Assembly: GCA_002478505.1 (NCBI GenBank)
Contig: DLOP01000062.1
Span: 1 to 19,984, forward strand
Source: Lachnospiraceae bacterium UBA7481
GTDB lineage: Bacteria > Bacillota > Clostridia > Lachnospirales > Lachnospiraceae
Reading direction: 5' to 3'
Length of the DNA stretch: 19,984 nucleotides
Shown here: piece after piece, positions 13,570 to 19,984 of the stretch
How the letters are laid out: each line of letters starts with the position of its first letter
Position numbering within the stretch: position 1 is the stretch's first letter
Program-made: the position numbers and the translations under genes
Notes under the pieces: generated by a model
The model's input: only the letters and a program-made list of their open reading frames with translations
What the model was told of the DNA's origin: nothing
Database searches by the model: none

Positions 13570-13611
13570 TGTCAACTGTTCTGCACCAGTTAAGCATTTT
13601 CTGTTATGAAA

Positions 13612-14256
13612 TCATAATTTTTGGAGGATATACTTATGTATCGGATTTCCCATGGAAGAAAAACGTTCTTCATATTCTGTCATGACATTATCCTTTTTCA
13701 TCTCCTCGTCTGCGTGAAGGTCGTGGGTGATCTGTACCATCTTCCAGACGGAAGAGCCCTCTATCTCTTCTTCCGCAAAAGCAAACAGTTCCGTATTGTC
13801 CGTCTTAAATTCAATCACACCGTCTCTTTTCAAGATCTGAGCATACCTTGCCAGAAACTGCCTGCTGGGAAGCCGCCTTGAAGCATGGCGGTCCTTGGGC
13901 CATGGATCCGAAAAATTCAGATAGATCCTATCGATTTCATCTGCAGAAAAGACCTCCGTAATATACTCTGCATCCATCCTGATCAGCCTGATATTCGGCA
14001 GCGGCTCCTGCTCCATCTTCTGTACCGCGCGGAGCAGCACAGTAGAGTATTTTTCGATACCAATAAAATTGATCTGCGGATTGCTCCGGGCAAGCTCCAT
14101 TAAAAACTTCCCTTTTCCCATACCAATCTCCAATCGGATGGGATATCCGTTTCCAAATTCTTCCTGCCATTTCCCCTTGATCAGCTCCGGCTCATGCACT
14201 ACATACTCGCTCCCTGCAATCATTTCTCTGGAACCGGTTACATTTCTAAGTCGCAT
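13612..14256 (-). CDS. trmB: tRNA (guanine-N7-)-methyltransferase TrmB
   Basis: A 214-residue SAM-dependent enzyme that makes m7G at position 46 in the tRNA variable loop. Family motifs are complete: MRLRNVTGSREMI at the N-terminus, the SAM loop LEIGMGKGKFL, FIGIEKYS, the catalytic NFSDPWPKDRHASRRL, EFKTDN, and TEYEERF near the end. The start at 14256 is chosen over 14289 because GGAGG sits 6 nt upstream and TrmB proteins normally begin MRLR. Its promoter is at 14342-14369. Confidence 0.95.
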   Translation of the reverse strand: MRLRNVTGSREMIAGSEYVVHEPELIKGKWQEEFGNGYPIRLEIGMGKGKFLMELARSNPQINFIGIEKYSTVLLRAVQKMEQEPLPNIRLIRMDAEYITEVFSADEIDRIYLNFSDPWPKDRHASRRLPSRQFLARYAQILKRDGVIEFKTDNTELFAFAEEEIEGSSVWKMVQITHDLHADEEMKKDNVMTEYEERFSSMGNPIHKYILQKL

Positions 14257-14341
14257 CGTGATCCTCCTCATTTTTATCTTACGTTTCATATATGATCATT
14301 TATTATATTATAATAACAGGCGTTATCACCATAATTTTAAT

Positions 14342-14369
14342 ATTATAATACATTAATATTCTACTACAA
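14342..14369 (-). promoter_or_regulatory. Promoter of trmB
   Basis: On the minus strand TTGTAG (14369-14364), 16-bp spacer, TATAAT (14347-14342). A short palindrome ATAAC-N4-GTTAT lies in the leader near 14315-14330. Confidence 0.55.
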
Positions 14370-14401
14370 AAATTTTCTGTCGTAAATTTGTAAAAAATGG
14401 T

Positions 14402-14429
14402 TTGGTTTTTCTACAAAATAGTGTATTAT
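14402..14429 (+). promoter_or_regulatory. Candidate promoter of the carboxypeptidase gene
   Basis: A good -10 TATTAT (14424-14429) with a weak -35 TTGGTT (14402-14407) 16 bp upstream. A palindrome GTGAAA-N4-TTTCAC (14457-14472) follows in the leader. Confidence 0.4.
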
Positions 14430-14522
14430 TAGAGTAATGTTACACAAGATATTAGTGTGAAAAGTGTTTCACTTGATTTAAACGACTTGGCTATTAACTC
14501 GAAAGGTAATGGTTTGATATAG

Positions 14523-16166
14523 ATGAAATATAAGTTGACATATCGCATATTCACAGTATTTCTGTGTTTTTTTCTTTTATTTTCTTACACCACGCTTCCG
14601 GTTTGTGCAACCCAGGCGGAACTACTGGAGGAAGCGGAAGAACGGAAAAATGACCCCGTAGAAAGTAATGATGTAGAAAACTGGCCCCAAGGACCACTGA
14701 TCGGCGCCAAAGCAGCTGTGCTGATGGATGCGAATACCGGAGCGATTCTTTACTCTAAAAATATGGATGAAGCCCTGTATCCGGCAAGCATCACAAAACT
14801 GATAACCTGCCTGATCGCAGTAGAAAACTGCTCTTTAGACGAGATTATAACCGTCAATCAGTCCGCCATTGACGCCAATGATCCTGATGGCTCAAATATG
14901 TCCCTGATAGCAGGCGAACAGTTTACTTTGGAAGAACTGTTATATGGCATCCTGATCAATTCCGCCAATGAAGCCTGCAATGTTGTAGCAGAGCATATTG
15001 CCGGCTCTCAGGACGCATTTGTTGAAATGATGAATGAGCGCGCCAAAGAACTCGGCTGTACAAATACGCAATTTGTGACCACCAATGGACTGCACCGCGA
15101 GGAGCATTATACCACCGCTCACGATATGGCTTTGATAGGACAGGCATTTTTTGAACATGACATTCTGTGCAAGCTCTCCTGTATTCCGGAATACCATCTT
15201 GAAGACAATGCCTATCATGAAGAACACTGGCTTCATTCTAAGAATAGTCTTTATGAAGGAAAACAGTATTATTATGAACCCCTTATAGGAAGCAAGACAG
15301 GATTTACCAGCAAATCAAGACAGACTCTCGTTTCCTGCGCAGAGCAGAACGGCATGAAGCTGATCTGCGTCATCTTGATGGAAGAAAGTCCATACCAGTT
15401 TGAAGATACTGTGAATCTGTTTGAATATGGATTTTCCAATTTTGCGCCGACGATGCTCTCCAATTATAACAATCCCTATGAGATCAACCATTCTGATTTT
15501 TTCAATACGGATAATGACATCTTTGGCAGTACTTCACCCCTGATCTCCATAGACCGCGACGCAAAGATCATCCTGCCGGTGGGTGTGGATTATTCAGAGA
15601 CAGAATATGTACTTACTTATGACGATCATTCGGAAGATATCCTTGCCCGGATCGATTATACTTATCATGGCATGTACCTTGGAAGCGCTTCCATTACGCT
15701 GACCGGCAACACTACGCCGGAATTTACTTTTGACGATCATTTCGAGACGGATGGGGAAGATGCCGGTACAGCGAATGAGAATGCTGATGCACGGAATCAG
15801 ATCTTTGTCAATATCTACCGGGTATTGATCGGCATCGTCGTTGTAGGGGCCATCATTGTGATCCTGTTGATCATCAAGAACATATTAAAGAATTTTCATT
15901 TTGAGCAGAAGCGTATCAAAAATATCCAAAAAAGACGGAATCCCGGATATCGGAGAAGACCCGGGAGAAGGTCGACATTAAGTACGATAAATCATTCAAC
16001 ATTAACCCGTCCGACTGTGGAACGTCCGAAGTTAAATTACCGGAAGACACGGAAAACATATTTTGATCAATGGAAAAAAACAGAACAGAAAAAATCCGCT
16101 ATGAAACAAACACAGAACCGTACAAAACGCAATGACATCAATTTTGATGATATGAGCATCAAATAA
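14523..16166 (+). CDS. D-alanyl-D-alanine carboxypeptidase (DacF/PBP5-like)
   Basis: A 547-residue low-molecular-weight penicillin-binding protein that trims the terminal D-Ala of peptidoglycan stem peptides. A signal peptide ends near LPVCA (28). The S11 catalytic triad motifs are S89-ITK, S147-AN and K258-TG (GSKTGFTSKS). A C-terminal transmembrane helix spans about 432-455, replacing the amphipathic helix of classic PBP5. It is followed by a ~90-residue strongly Lys/Arg-rich tail, predicted cytoplasmic. The start is fixed because an in-frame TAG directly precedes the ATG; there is no good SD (GAAAGG is 16 nt away), and a three-codon frame ATG-GTT-TGA ends 5 nt upstream. It converges on the YcxB-like gene with 30 bp between. 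Confidence 0.93.
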   Translation: MKYKLTYRIFTVFLCFFLLFSYTTLPVCATQAELLEEAEERKNDPVESNDVENWPQGPLIGAKAAVLMDANTGAILYSKNMDEALYPASITKLITCLIAVENCSLDEIITVNQSAIDANDPDGSNMSLIAGEQFTLEELLYGILINSANEACNVVAEHIAGSQDAFVEMMNERAKELGCTNTQFVTTNGLHREEHYTTAHDMALIGQAFFEHDILCKLSCIPEYHLEDNAYHEEHWLHSKNSLYEGKQYYYEPLIGSKTGFTSKSRQTLVSCAEQNGMKLICVILMEESPYQFEDTVNLFEYGFSNFAPTMLSNYNNPYEINHSDFFNTDNDIFGSTSPLISIDRDAKIILPVGVDYSETEYVLTYDDHSEDILARIDYTYHGMYLGSASITLTGNTTPEFTFDDHFETDGEDAGTANENADARNQIFVNIYRVLIGIVVVGAIIVILLIIKNILKNFHFEQKRIKNIQKRRNPGYRRRPGRRSTLSTINHSTLTRPTVERPKLNYRKTRKTYFDQWKKTEQKKSAMKQTQNRTKRNDINFDDMSIK

Positions 16167-16196
16167 TTTATATTGGTTCTATAATATTAAAATCTA

Positions 16197-16742
16197 TCAG
16201 GATGGCAGATCAAAAATCGTATCCTTCGTTTTTTTGTTGATGAACCGTTTAAACTCATCAATATCCGCATCATGCAGAAAACCCTGTTTATAAAGGATTT
16301 GGCCATGTTCCGCCATTCCCCTTTTTCCGAGGATCAGGATATAGCTGTCTTCTGTCTCATACGCCTTGGAGATACTGGAATATTTAAAAGAAAAGGATTT
16401 TTCATTCACACGGACGCAGACCTTATCCTGCTGGAAATGAAGGACCATCGTGACAGCAGGTCCGTATTCATCTTTCAATCTTCTAAAGTTGATCCACTCG
16501 CTGAATTTATATCCATAAAAGATCATTAAAGTAAAATAAATTCCAAAACCGAGAAATACCAGACATAGCTTTGGCAGCCGCAGATAAAAAAAAGCAACAG
16601 CACACAAAGCATACATGACCACAGCCAGCGCCGCTGATAAAAGCTGTATCCGTTTATTCATCGTGCGGTATGTCATCTTACAATACTGTTGATGGAGTTT
16701 ACGGGTAAGAATAAAACGATTTTCATAAAATATCTTTGCCAT
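16197..16742 (-). CDS. YcxB-like membrane protein
   Basis: A 181-residue protein with two adjacent membrane helices (about 33-52 and 56-75) and a C-terminal globular domain rich in beta strands, VCVRVNEKSFSFKYSSISKAYETEDSYILILGKRG, then GFLHDADIDEFKRFINKK. This matches the YcxB-like family (PF14317), function unknown. There is no SD at the ATG and none at later in-frame ATGs. The promoter is placed so that transcription should begin at the start codon itself, making it a candidate leaderless gene. Confidence 0.8.
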   Translation of the reverse strand: MAKIFYENRFILTRKLHQQYCKMTYRTMNKRIQLLSAALAVVMYALCAVAFFYLRLPKLCLVFLGFGIYFTLMIFYGYKFSEWINFRRLKDEYGPAVTMVLHFQQDKVCVRVNEKSFSFKYSSISKAYETEDSYILILGKRGMAEHGQILYKQGFLHDADIDEFKRFINKKTKDTIFDLPS

Positions 16743-16748
16743 GGCTAC

Positions 16749-16777
16749 AGTATAAGGTACATCATTTGCACTGTCAA
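16749..16777 (-). promoter_or_regulatory. Promoter of the YcxB-like gene (leaderless)
   Basis: On the minus strand a consensus TTGACA (16777-16772), 17-bp spacer, TATACT (16754-16749). Only six bases separate the -10 from the ATG, so +1 falls on the A of the start codon. Confidence 0.72.
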
Positions 16778-16876
16778 ATAAAATCCGCTTTTTAATCTAT
16801 AATCCCTTTTGTCTTAATAATAGCTATCTTCCCGACAGTTTCTTTTGTATAAAATTCATAATTGGCAATACCCTTA

Positions 16877-16933
16877 TTTGGTTATTTGGATGATTTTGAC
16901 CTTTTTTGAATTTATTTGACCGTTTTTATTGAC
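16877..16933 (+). promoter_or_regulatory. Helically phased TTTGA-type array upstream of fruR
   Basis: TTTGG or TTTGA pentamers recur at 16877, 16885, 16895, 16905 and 16915, followed by ATTGA at 16928; the last four TTTG pentamers from 16885 are exactly 10 bp apart. They run into the -35 of the fruR promoter. DeoR-family repressors bind short repeated half-sites, so this is a candidate FruR operator. Confidence 0.45.
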
Positions 16934-16957
16934 ATATTATTTAAATTATGACATATT
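16929..16957 (+). promoter_or_regulatory. Promoter of fruR-fruK-fruA
   Basis: Consensus TTGACA (16929-16934), 17-bp spacer, CATATT (16952-16957). The region is very AT-rich, and other -10 registers (for example TATCAT at 16960) are possible. Confidence 0.6.
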
Positions 16958-17010
16958 TATATCATAACAGATCAAAATACTTCATATTATGCCAATAAGG
17001 AGGAGAGCAA

Positions 17011-17853
17011 ATGTTAACCGAGGAACGGTTTTCCATTATTCTGGACACTGTCAACAGAAAAAAAAGCGTACACCTGAATGAACTTTGTGATCTTCTGGAT
17101 ATATCCGTTTCTACCGCCAGAAGGGACATCAATATTCTTGCTGAAAATGGGAAGCTTATTAAAGTACATGGCGGAGCCATTGCAATCGATAGAAATGACA
17201 ATTATCTATCTAAGGAAAAGAGCGTTGCAGAAAAGGCGCTGTTGTTTCCGGAAGAAAAGACTGCCATTGCAAAATATGCCGCTTCACTGATTGATGATGA
17301 TGATTTTGTTTTTATCGATGCAGGGACAACTACAGAACGGATGATTGACTTTATTACGTCAAAAAACGTCAGCTTTGTGACCAATTCGTTTAACCATGCC
17401 AAACGTCTGACACAGAGAGGCTTTCAGGTCTTTATCCCCGGCGGGGAGATCAGACCGGACACCGAAGCAATCGTCGGTGAAGAATGTGTCCTGATGCTGG
17501 AAAATTACAACTTCACAAAATGCTTTATGGGCACGAACGGAATTTCCGTATCTGCCGGATTTACCACCCAGAATATTAAGGAAGCAAGAGTAAAGACCGC
17601 TGCAATCAACGGAAGCAGAAAGTCTTATATCCTTGCTGACCATTCCAAATTTGACATGATTTCATTTGTAACTTTTGCGCACATTAATGAAGCAGGTATT
17701 ATTACGGATACCCTATCTGCGGATAAATGGTCTGACAGTGATCCGTCTGATGACAATCCGTCTGATGGTGATCCGTCTGCTAAACGGCAGTCAGACAAAC
17801 ACTTATCTGCTGAGGAGTATTCCGGATATACGACTATCAAGGAGGTGATGTAA
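17011..17853 (+). CDS. fruR: DeoR-family fructose operon regulator FruR
   Basis: A 280-residue DeoR/GlpR-family repressor. The N-terminal winged helix (1-57) contains HLNELCDLLDISVSTARRD, followed by the family's HGGAI. The C-terminal sugar-phosphate sensor (DeoRC) has FIDAGTTTERM, FVTNS, FIPGGEIRPDTEAIVG and FMGTNGIS. By position it senses a fructose phosphate and represses the operon. A strong SD (AAGGAGGAG) precedes the ATG. Near the C-terminus the protein is expanded by seven five-residue units beginning Ser-Ala or Ser-Asp (about residues 236-270), just before the terminal TTIKEV, encoded by a 15-bp minisatellite. Its stop codon directly touches the fruK start. Confidence 0.9.
   Translation: MLTEERFSIILDTVNRKKSVHLNELCDLLDISVSTARRDINILAENGKLIKVHGGAIAIDRNDNYLSKEKSVAEKALLFPEEKTAIAKYAASLIDDDDFVFIDAGTTTERMIDFITSKNVSFVTNSFNHAKRLTQRGFQVFIPGGEIRPDTEAIVGEECVLMLENYNFTKCFMGTNGISVSAGFTTQNIKEARVKTAAINGSRKSYILADHSKFDMISFVTFAHINEAGIITDTLSADKWSDSDPSDDNPSDGDPSAKRQSDKHLSAEEYSGYTTIKEVM
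17716..17820 (+). repeat. 15-bp in-frame minisatellite in fruR (seven units)
   Basis: Seven consecutive 15-bp units each begin with a Ser codon: SADKW, SDSDP, SDDNP, SDGDP, SAKRQ, SDKHL, SAEEY. Units 2-4 are nearly identical in DNA (TCTGAnnnnnATCCG). The outer units are diverged. Confidence 0.8.
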
Positions 17854-18756
17854 ATGGTCTATACCGTAACCTTTAATCCCGCCATTGATTATGTGGTCCA
17901 TACGGATCATATGAACTTAGGCGAAGTAAACCGCCTGCAGGGCGAGGAAGTCTATTTTGGCGGAAAGGGCATCAATGTTTCCAATGTACTGAAAGAACTT
18001 GGGATCGAATCAAAAGCGCTGGGATTTGTGGCTGGATTCACGGGAATCGCCATTGAACAAAGCTTGAAAGAAAACGGCGTTGAAACGGATTTTGTTCATC
18101 TTGACAAAGGCATATCAAGGATCAACGTAAAGATCAAATCCATGGAAGAAACAGAGCTGAACGGTCAGGGGCCGGACATTCCGGAGGAAAAAGTGGAAGA
18201 ATTATTTCAGAAACTCGACCTCCTAAAAGACGGCGATATCCTCATCCTCGCAGGAAGCATCCCTTCCACGCTTCCTTCCGACATCTACGAACGGATCCTT
18301 GCACGTCTGGAGGGAAAGAACATCAAGGCTGTTGTAGATTCCACAAAGGACCTTTTAATGAAAGTCCTGAAGTATAAACCGTTTCTGATCAAACCAAACA
18401 ATTTTGAGCTGGGAGAAATGTTTGGCGTAACGCTGAAAACAACAGATGAAATTACGGAATATGCCCGAAAACTTAAGGAGATGGGCGCAGTCAACGTCCT
18501 TGTCTCCATGGCAGGCGACGGCGCAGTACTTTTAGACGAAAACGGCAGCACACATATCTGCGGCGTATGTAAAGGCAAGGTAAAAAATTCCGTCGGCGCC
18601 GGAGATTCCATGGTGGCGGGATTCGTTGCAGGCAGCATGGAGGGTGACTATGAATATGCGCTGAAGCTGGGGACGGCAAGCGGCGGCGCAACGGCATTTT
18701 CAGATGGGCTGGCAAAGAAAGAGGATATATTTAAATTGCTGGAACAATTAAACTAA
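17854..18756 (+). CDS. fruK: 1-phosphofructokinase
   Basis: A 300-residue PfkB-family kinase that converts fructose 1-phosphate, the product of FruA, to fructose 1,6-bisphosphate with ATP. N-terminal signature FGGKGINVSNVLKELG (35-50); ATP-site signature VGAGDSMVAGF near 248-258 with the catalytic Asp. The N-terminal MVYTVTFNPAIDYV is typical of FruK. The ATG directly follows the fruR TAA, with AAGGAGG about 8 nt upstream, so the genes are tightly coupled. fruA starts 49 bp downstream. Confidence 0.95.
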   Translation: MVYTVTFNPAIDYVVHTDHMNLGEVNRLQGEEVYFGGKGINVSNVLKELGIESKALGFVAGFTGIAIEQSLKENGVETDFVHLDKGISRINVKIKSMEETELNGQGPDIPEEKVEELFQKLDLLKDGDILILAGSIPSTLPSDIYERILARLEGKNIKAVVDSTKDLLMKVLKYKPFLIKPNNFELGEMFGVTLKTTDEITEYARKLKEMGAVNVLVSMAGDGAVLLDENGSTHICGVCKGKVKNSVGAGDSMVAGFVAGSMEGDYEYALKLGTASGGATAFSDGLAKKEDIFKLLEQLN

Positions 18757-18805
18757 AGAAGCTTAACAAATATTTAAAATCATCAATAAAAAGGAGGATT
18801 ATTGT

Positions 18806-19984
18806 ATGAGAATTGTTGATTTACTCAGTAAAGAATCCATTCTTCTGGGCGGCACTCCTGCATCAAAATCAGAAGCTATCGATCAGCTTATTGATTTACA
18901 GGTAAAGGGTGGCAGGATCGCCGATGTGGAAGCCTACAAGGCAGGCATTCTGGCAAGAGAAGAAAAAGGATCTACAGCAGTAGGCGAAGGCATCGCGATC
19001 CCACACGCCAAAAGCGAAGCCGTAAAAGCGCCTTCCCTGGCAGCAATGACAGTACCTGACGGCGTTGATTATGAAGCCCTTGACGACGAGCCTTCCAATC
19101 TGTTATTCATGATCGCAGCGCCTAACGACGGAGACGTGCATCTGGAAGTGCTTTCCCGACTGATGACGATCTTGATGGATGAAGACTTCCGGGCAAAACT
19201 GCTGGCAGCAAAGGATGCGGATGAATTCCTTCAGATCATTGACGATATGGAAAAAGAAAAATATCCTGACGAATCCCAGGCAAAGAGCGAGGCTGCCCCG
19301 GAAAATACCGCTGATGGCTCTGCAGATACGTCTTATAAAGTACTTGCCGTAACCGCCTGCCCTACCGGAATCGCCCATACATATATGGCGGCAGAAGCTT
19401 TGGAGAAAGCCGGTAAGAAACTGGGGATTTCCATTAAAGTAGAAACCAATGGCTCCGGCGGTGCAAAGAATATCCTTACCAAAGAAGATATCGCAAACTG
19501 TGACGGCATTATCGTAGCCGCTGATAAGTCTGTGGAAATGGCACGCTTTGACGGCAAGAAAGTCATCAGTACTAAGGTTTCCGACGGAATCAAGATCCCG
19601 GAGGAATTGATCAACCGTATTGAAGCAGGAGACGCTCCCGTATATCACCATACCGGTGCAAAGGCGGCAGATGATACCGCAGGAGATGAAAGTTTCGGCA
19701 GAAAAATGTATAAACACCTGATGAACGGCGTTTCCAACATGCTTCCGTTTACCGTTGCCGGCGGTATCTTTATCGCACTGGCTTTCCTGATCGATACGAT
19801 CATGGGTGCGCCGCAGGACGGCAATTTTGGTACATATACGCCTATTGCCGCTTTCTTTAAGACCATCGGCGGATATGCGTTTAGCTTCATGGTACCCGTA
19901 CTTGCAGGATATATCGGTAAGAGCATCGCCGACCGTCCCGGTTTCTTAGTCGGTCTGGTAGGTGTAGCTGCTCAAAATTTTTGT
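18806..19984 (+). CDS. fruA: PTS fructose transporter EIIABC (3' truncated by window)
   Basis: The first 393 codons of a multidomain fructose permease that imports fructose while phosphorylating it to fructose 1-phosphate. EIIA domain (about 1-150) has phospho-acceptor H67 in GEGIAIPHAKS. After an Ala/Ser/Asp-rich linker, EIIB (about 177-275) has phospho-Cys C185 in VTACPTGIAHTYMAAEAL. The EIIC membrane domain begins near 300 (HLMNGVSNMLPFTVAGGIF). GGAGG lies 8-9 nt before the ATG. The frame is open to the last base, but the last residues (VGVAAQNFC) depart from the GLVGG-type continuation I expect in this family, so the very end may be an assembly edge. Confidence 0.93.
   Translation, partial: MRIVDLLSKESILLGGTPASKSEAIDQLIDLQVKGGRIADVEAYKAGILAREEKGSTAVGEGIAIPHAKSEAVKAPSLAAMTVPDGVDYEALDDEPSNLLFMIAAPNDGDVHLEVLSRLMTILMDEDFRAKLLAAKDADEFLQIIDDMEKEKYPDESQAKSEAAPENTADGSADTSYKVLAVTACPTGIAHTYMAAEALEKAGKKLGISIKVETNGSGGAKNILTKEDIANCDGIIVAADKSVEMARFDGKKVISTKVSDGIKIPEELINRIEAGDAPVYHHTGAKAADDTAGDESFGRKMYKHLMNGVSNMLPFTVAGGIFIALAFLIDTIMGAPQDGNFGTYTPIAAFFKTIGGYAFSFMVPVLAGYIGKSIADRPGFLVGLVGVAAQNFC

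Noticed and set aside
13570..13600. LexA-like box upstream of the prepilin gene (AACTG-N8-CAGTT)
   Set aside because: It fits neither the Bacillus GAAC-N4-GTTC form nor the enterobacterial CTGT-N8-ACAG form.
19103..19717. A 204-residue minus-strand open frame opposite fruA
   Set aside because: The Cys/Phe/His-rich shadow of a well-supported fruA with intact EIIA and EIIB motifs.
1..19984. CRISPR arrays, insertion sequences, rRNA genes
   Set aside because: No regularly spaced direct repeats with unique spacers, no transposase motifs and no rRNA sequence were found.

Overview
The window looks like chromosome of a Gram-positive Clostridia species, most probably Lachnospiraceae. This is inference from content: strong purine-rich Shine-Dalgarno (SD) sites, TTGACA/TATAAT-type promoters, tRNA genes without encoded CCA, a KsgA of the 'MANLGTP' type, a clostripain-family protease, a DacF-like carboxypeptidase, and a fruR-fruK-fruA operon. 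Most of it is ordinary core or shell genome with frequent strand switches. One AT-rich accessory segment (about 1.2-4.5 kb) stands out.

Layout. (1) 1-1202: the first codons of a minus-strand gene cut by the window edge, then rsmA/ksgA (-). (2) About 1203-4506: an accessory island between ksgA and tatD. It holds a DUF2188 gene (-), an unusually dense divergent control region (1852-2233), and a two-gene ATPase/TOPRIM module of the RloA/RloB (AbiL-like) type (+), probably an anti-phage system. The control region contains a near-perfect CIRCE (HrcA) element placed canonically behind a minus-strand promoter, a predicted ~64-nt small RNA with its own promoter and terminator antisense to the DUF2188 leader, a hairpin masking the DUF2188 SD, and two palindromic GTGA-N5-TCAC operators seven helical turns apart, one lying between -35 and -10 of the ATPase promoter. 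(3) 4507-5581: tatD and a small Cys-containing acidic protein (-). (4) 5984-8751: tRNA-Lys(CTT), a membrane-anchored clostripain-family protein, a CmpB/PF06541-like membrane protein (-), a 23-bp-period direct repeat abutting the promoter of tRNA-Pro(CGG), and that tRNA. (5) 8831-11998: a DUF4304-like protein with a LicD-family transferase, then a HAD-VOC fusion protein (-). (6) 11999-14256: a zinc-dependent phospholipase C family protein, an orphan type IV prepilin-like protein (-), and trmB (-). (7) 14523-16742: a D-Ala-D-Ala carboxypeptidase with a basic cytoplasmic tail, and a YcxB-like protein (-) predicted to be leaderless. (8) 16877-19984: a phased TTTGA-type array, promoter, fruR (with a 15-bp minisatellite), fruK and the first 393 codons of fruA.

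Working together: fruR-fruK-fruA is a self-regulated fructose uptake and phosphorylation operon. ksgA, trmB and the two tRNAs serve translation. The most interesting region is 1.6-4.5 kb, where a heat-shock operator, an antisense RNA and paired operators surround a probable defence module. All assignments come from reading the sequence; no homology search, folding program or expression data were available.
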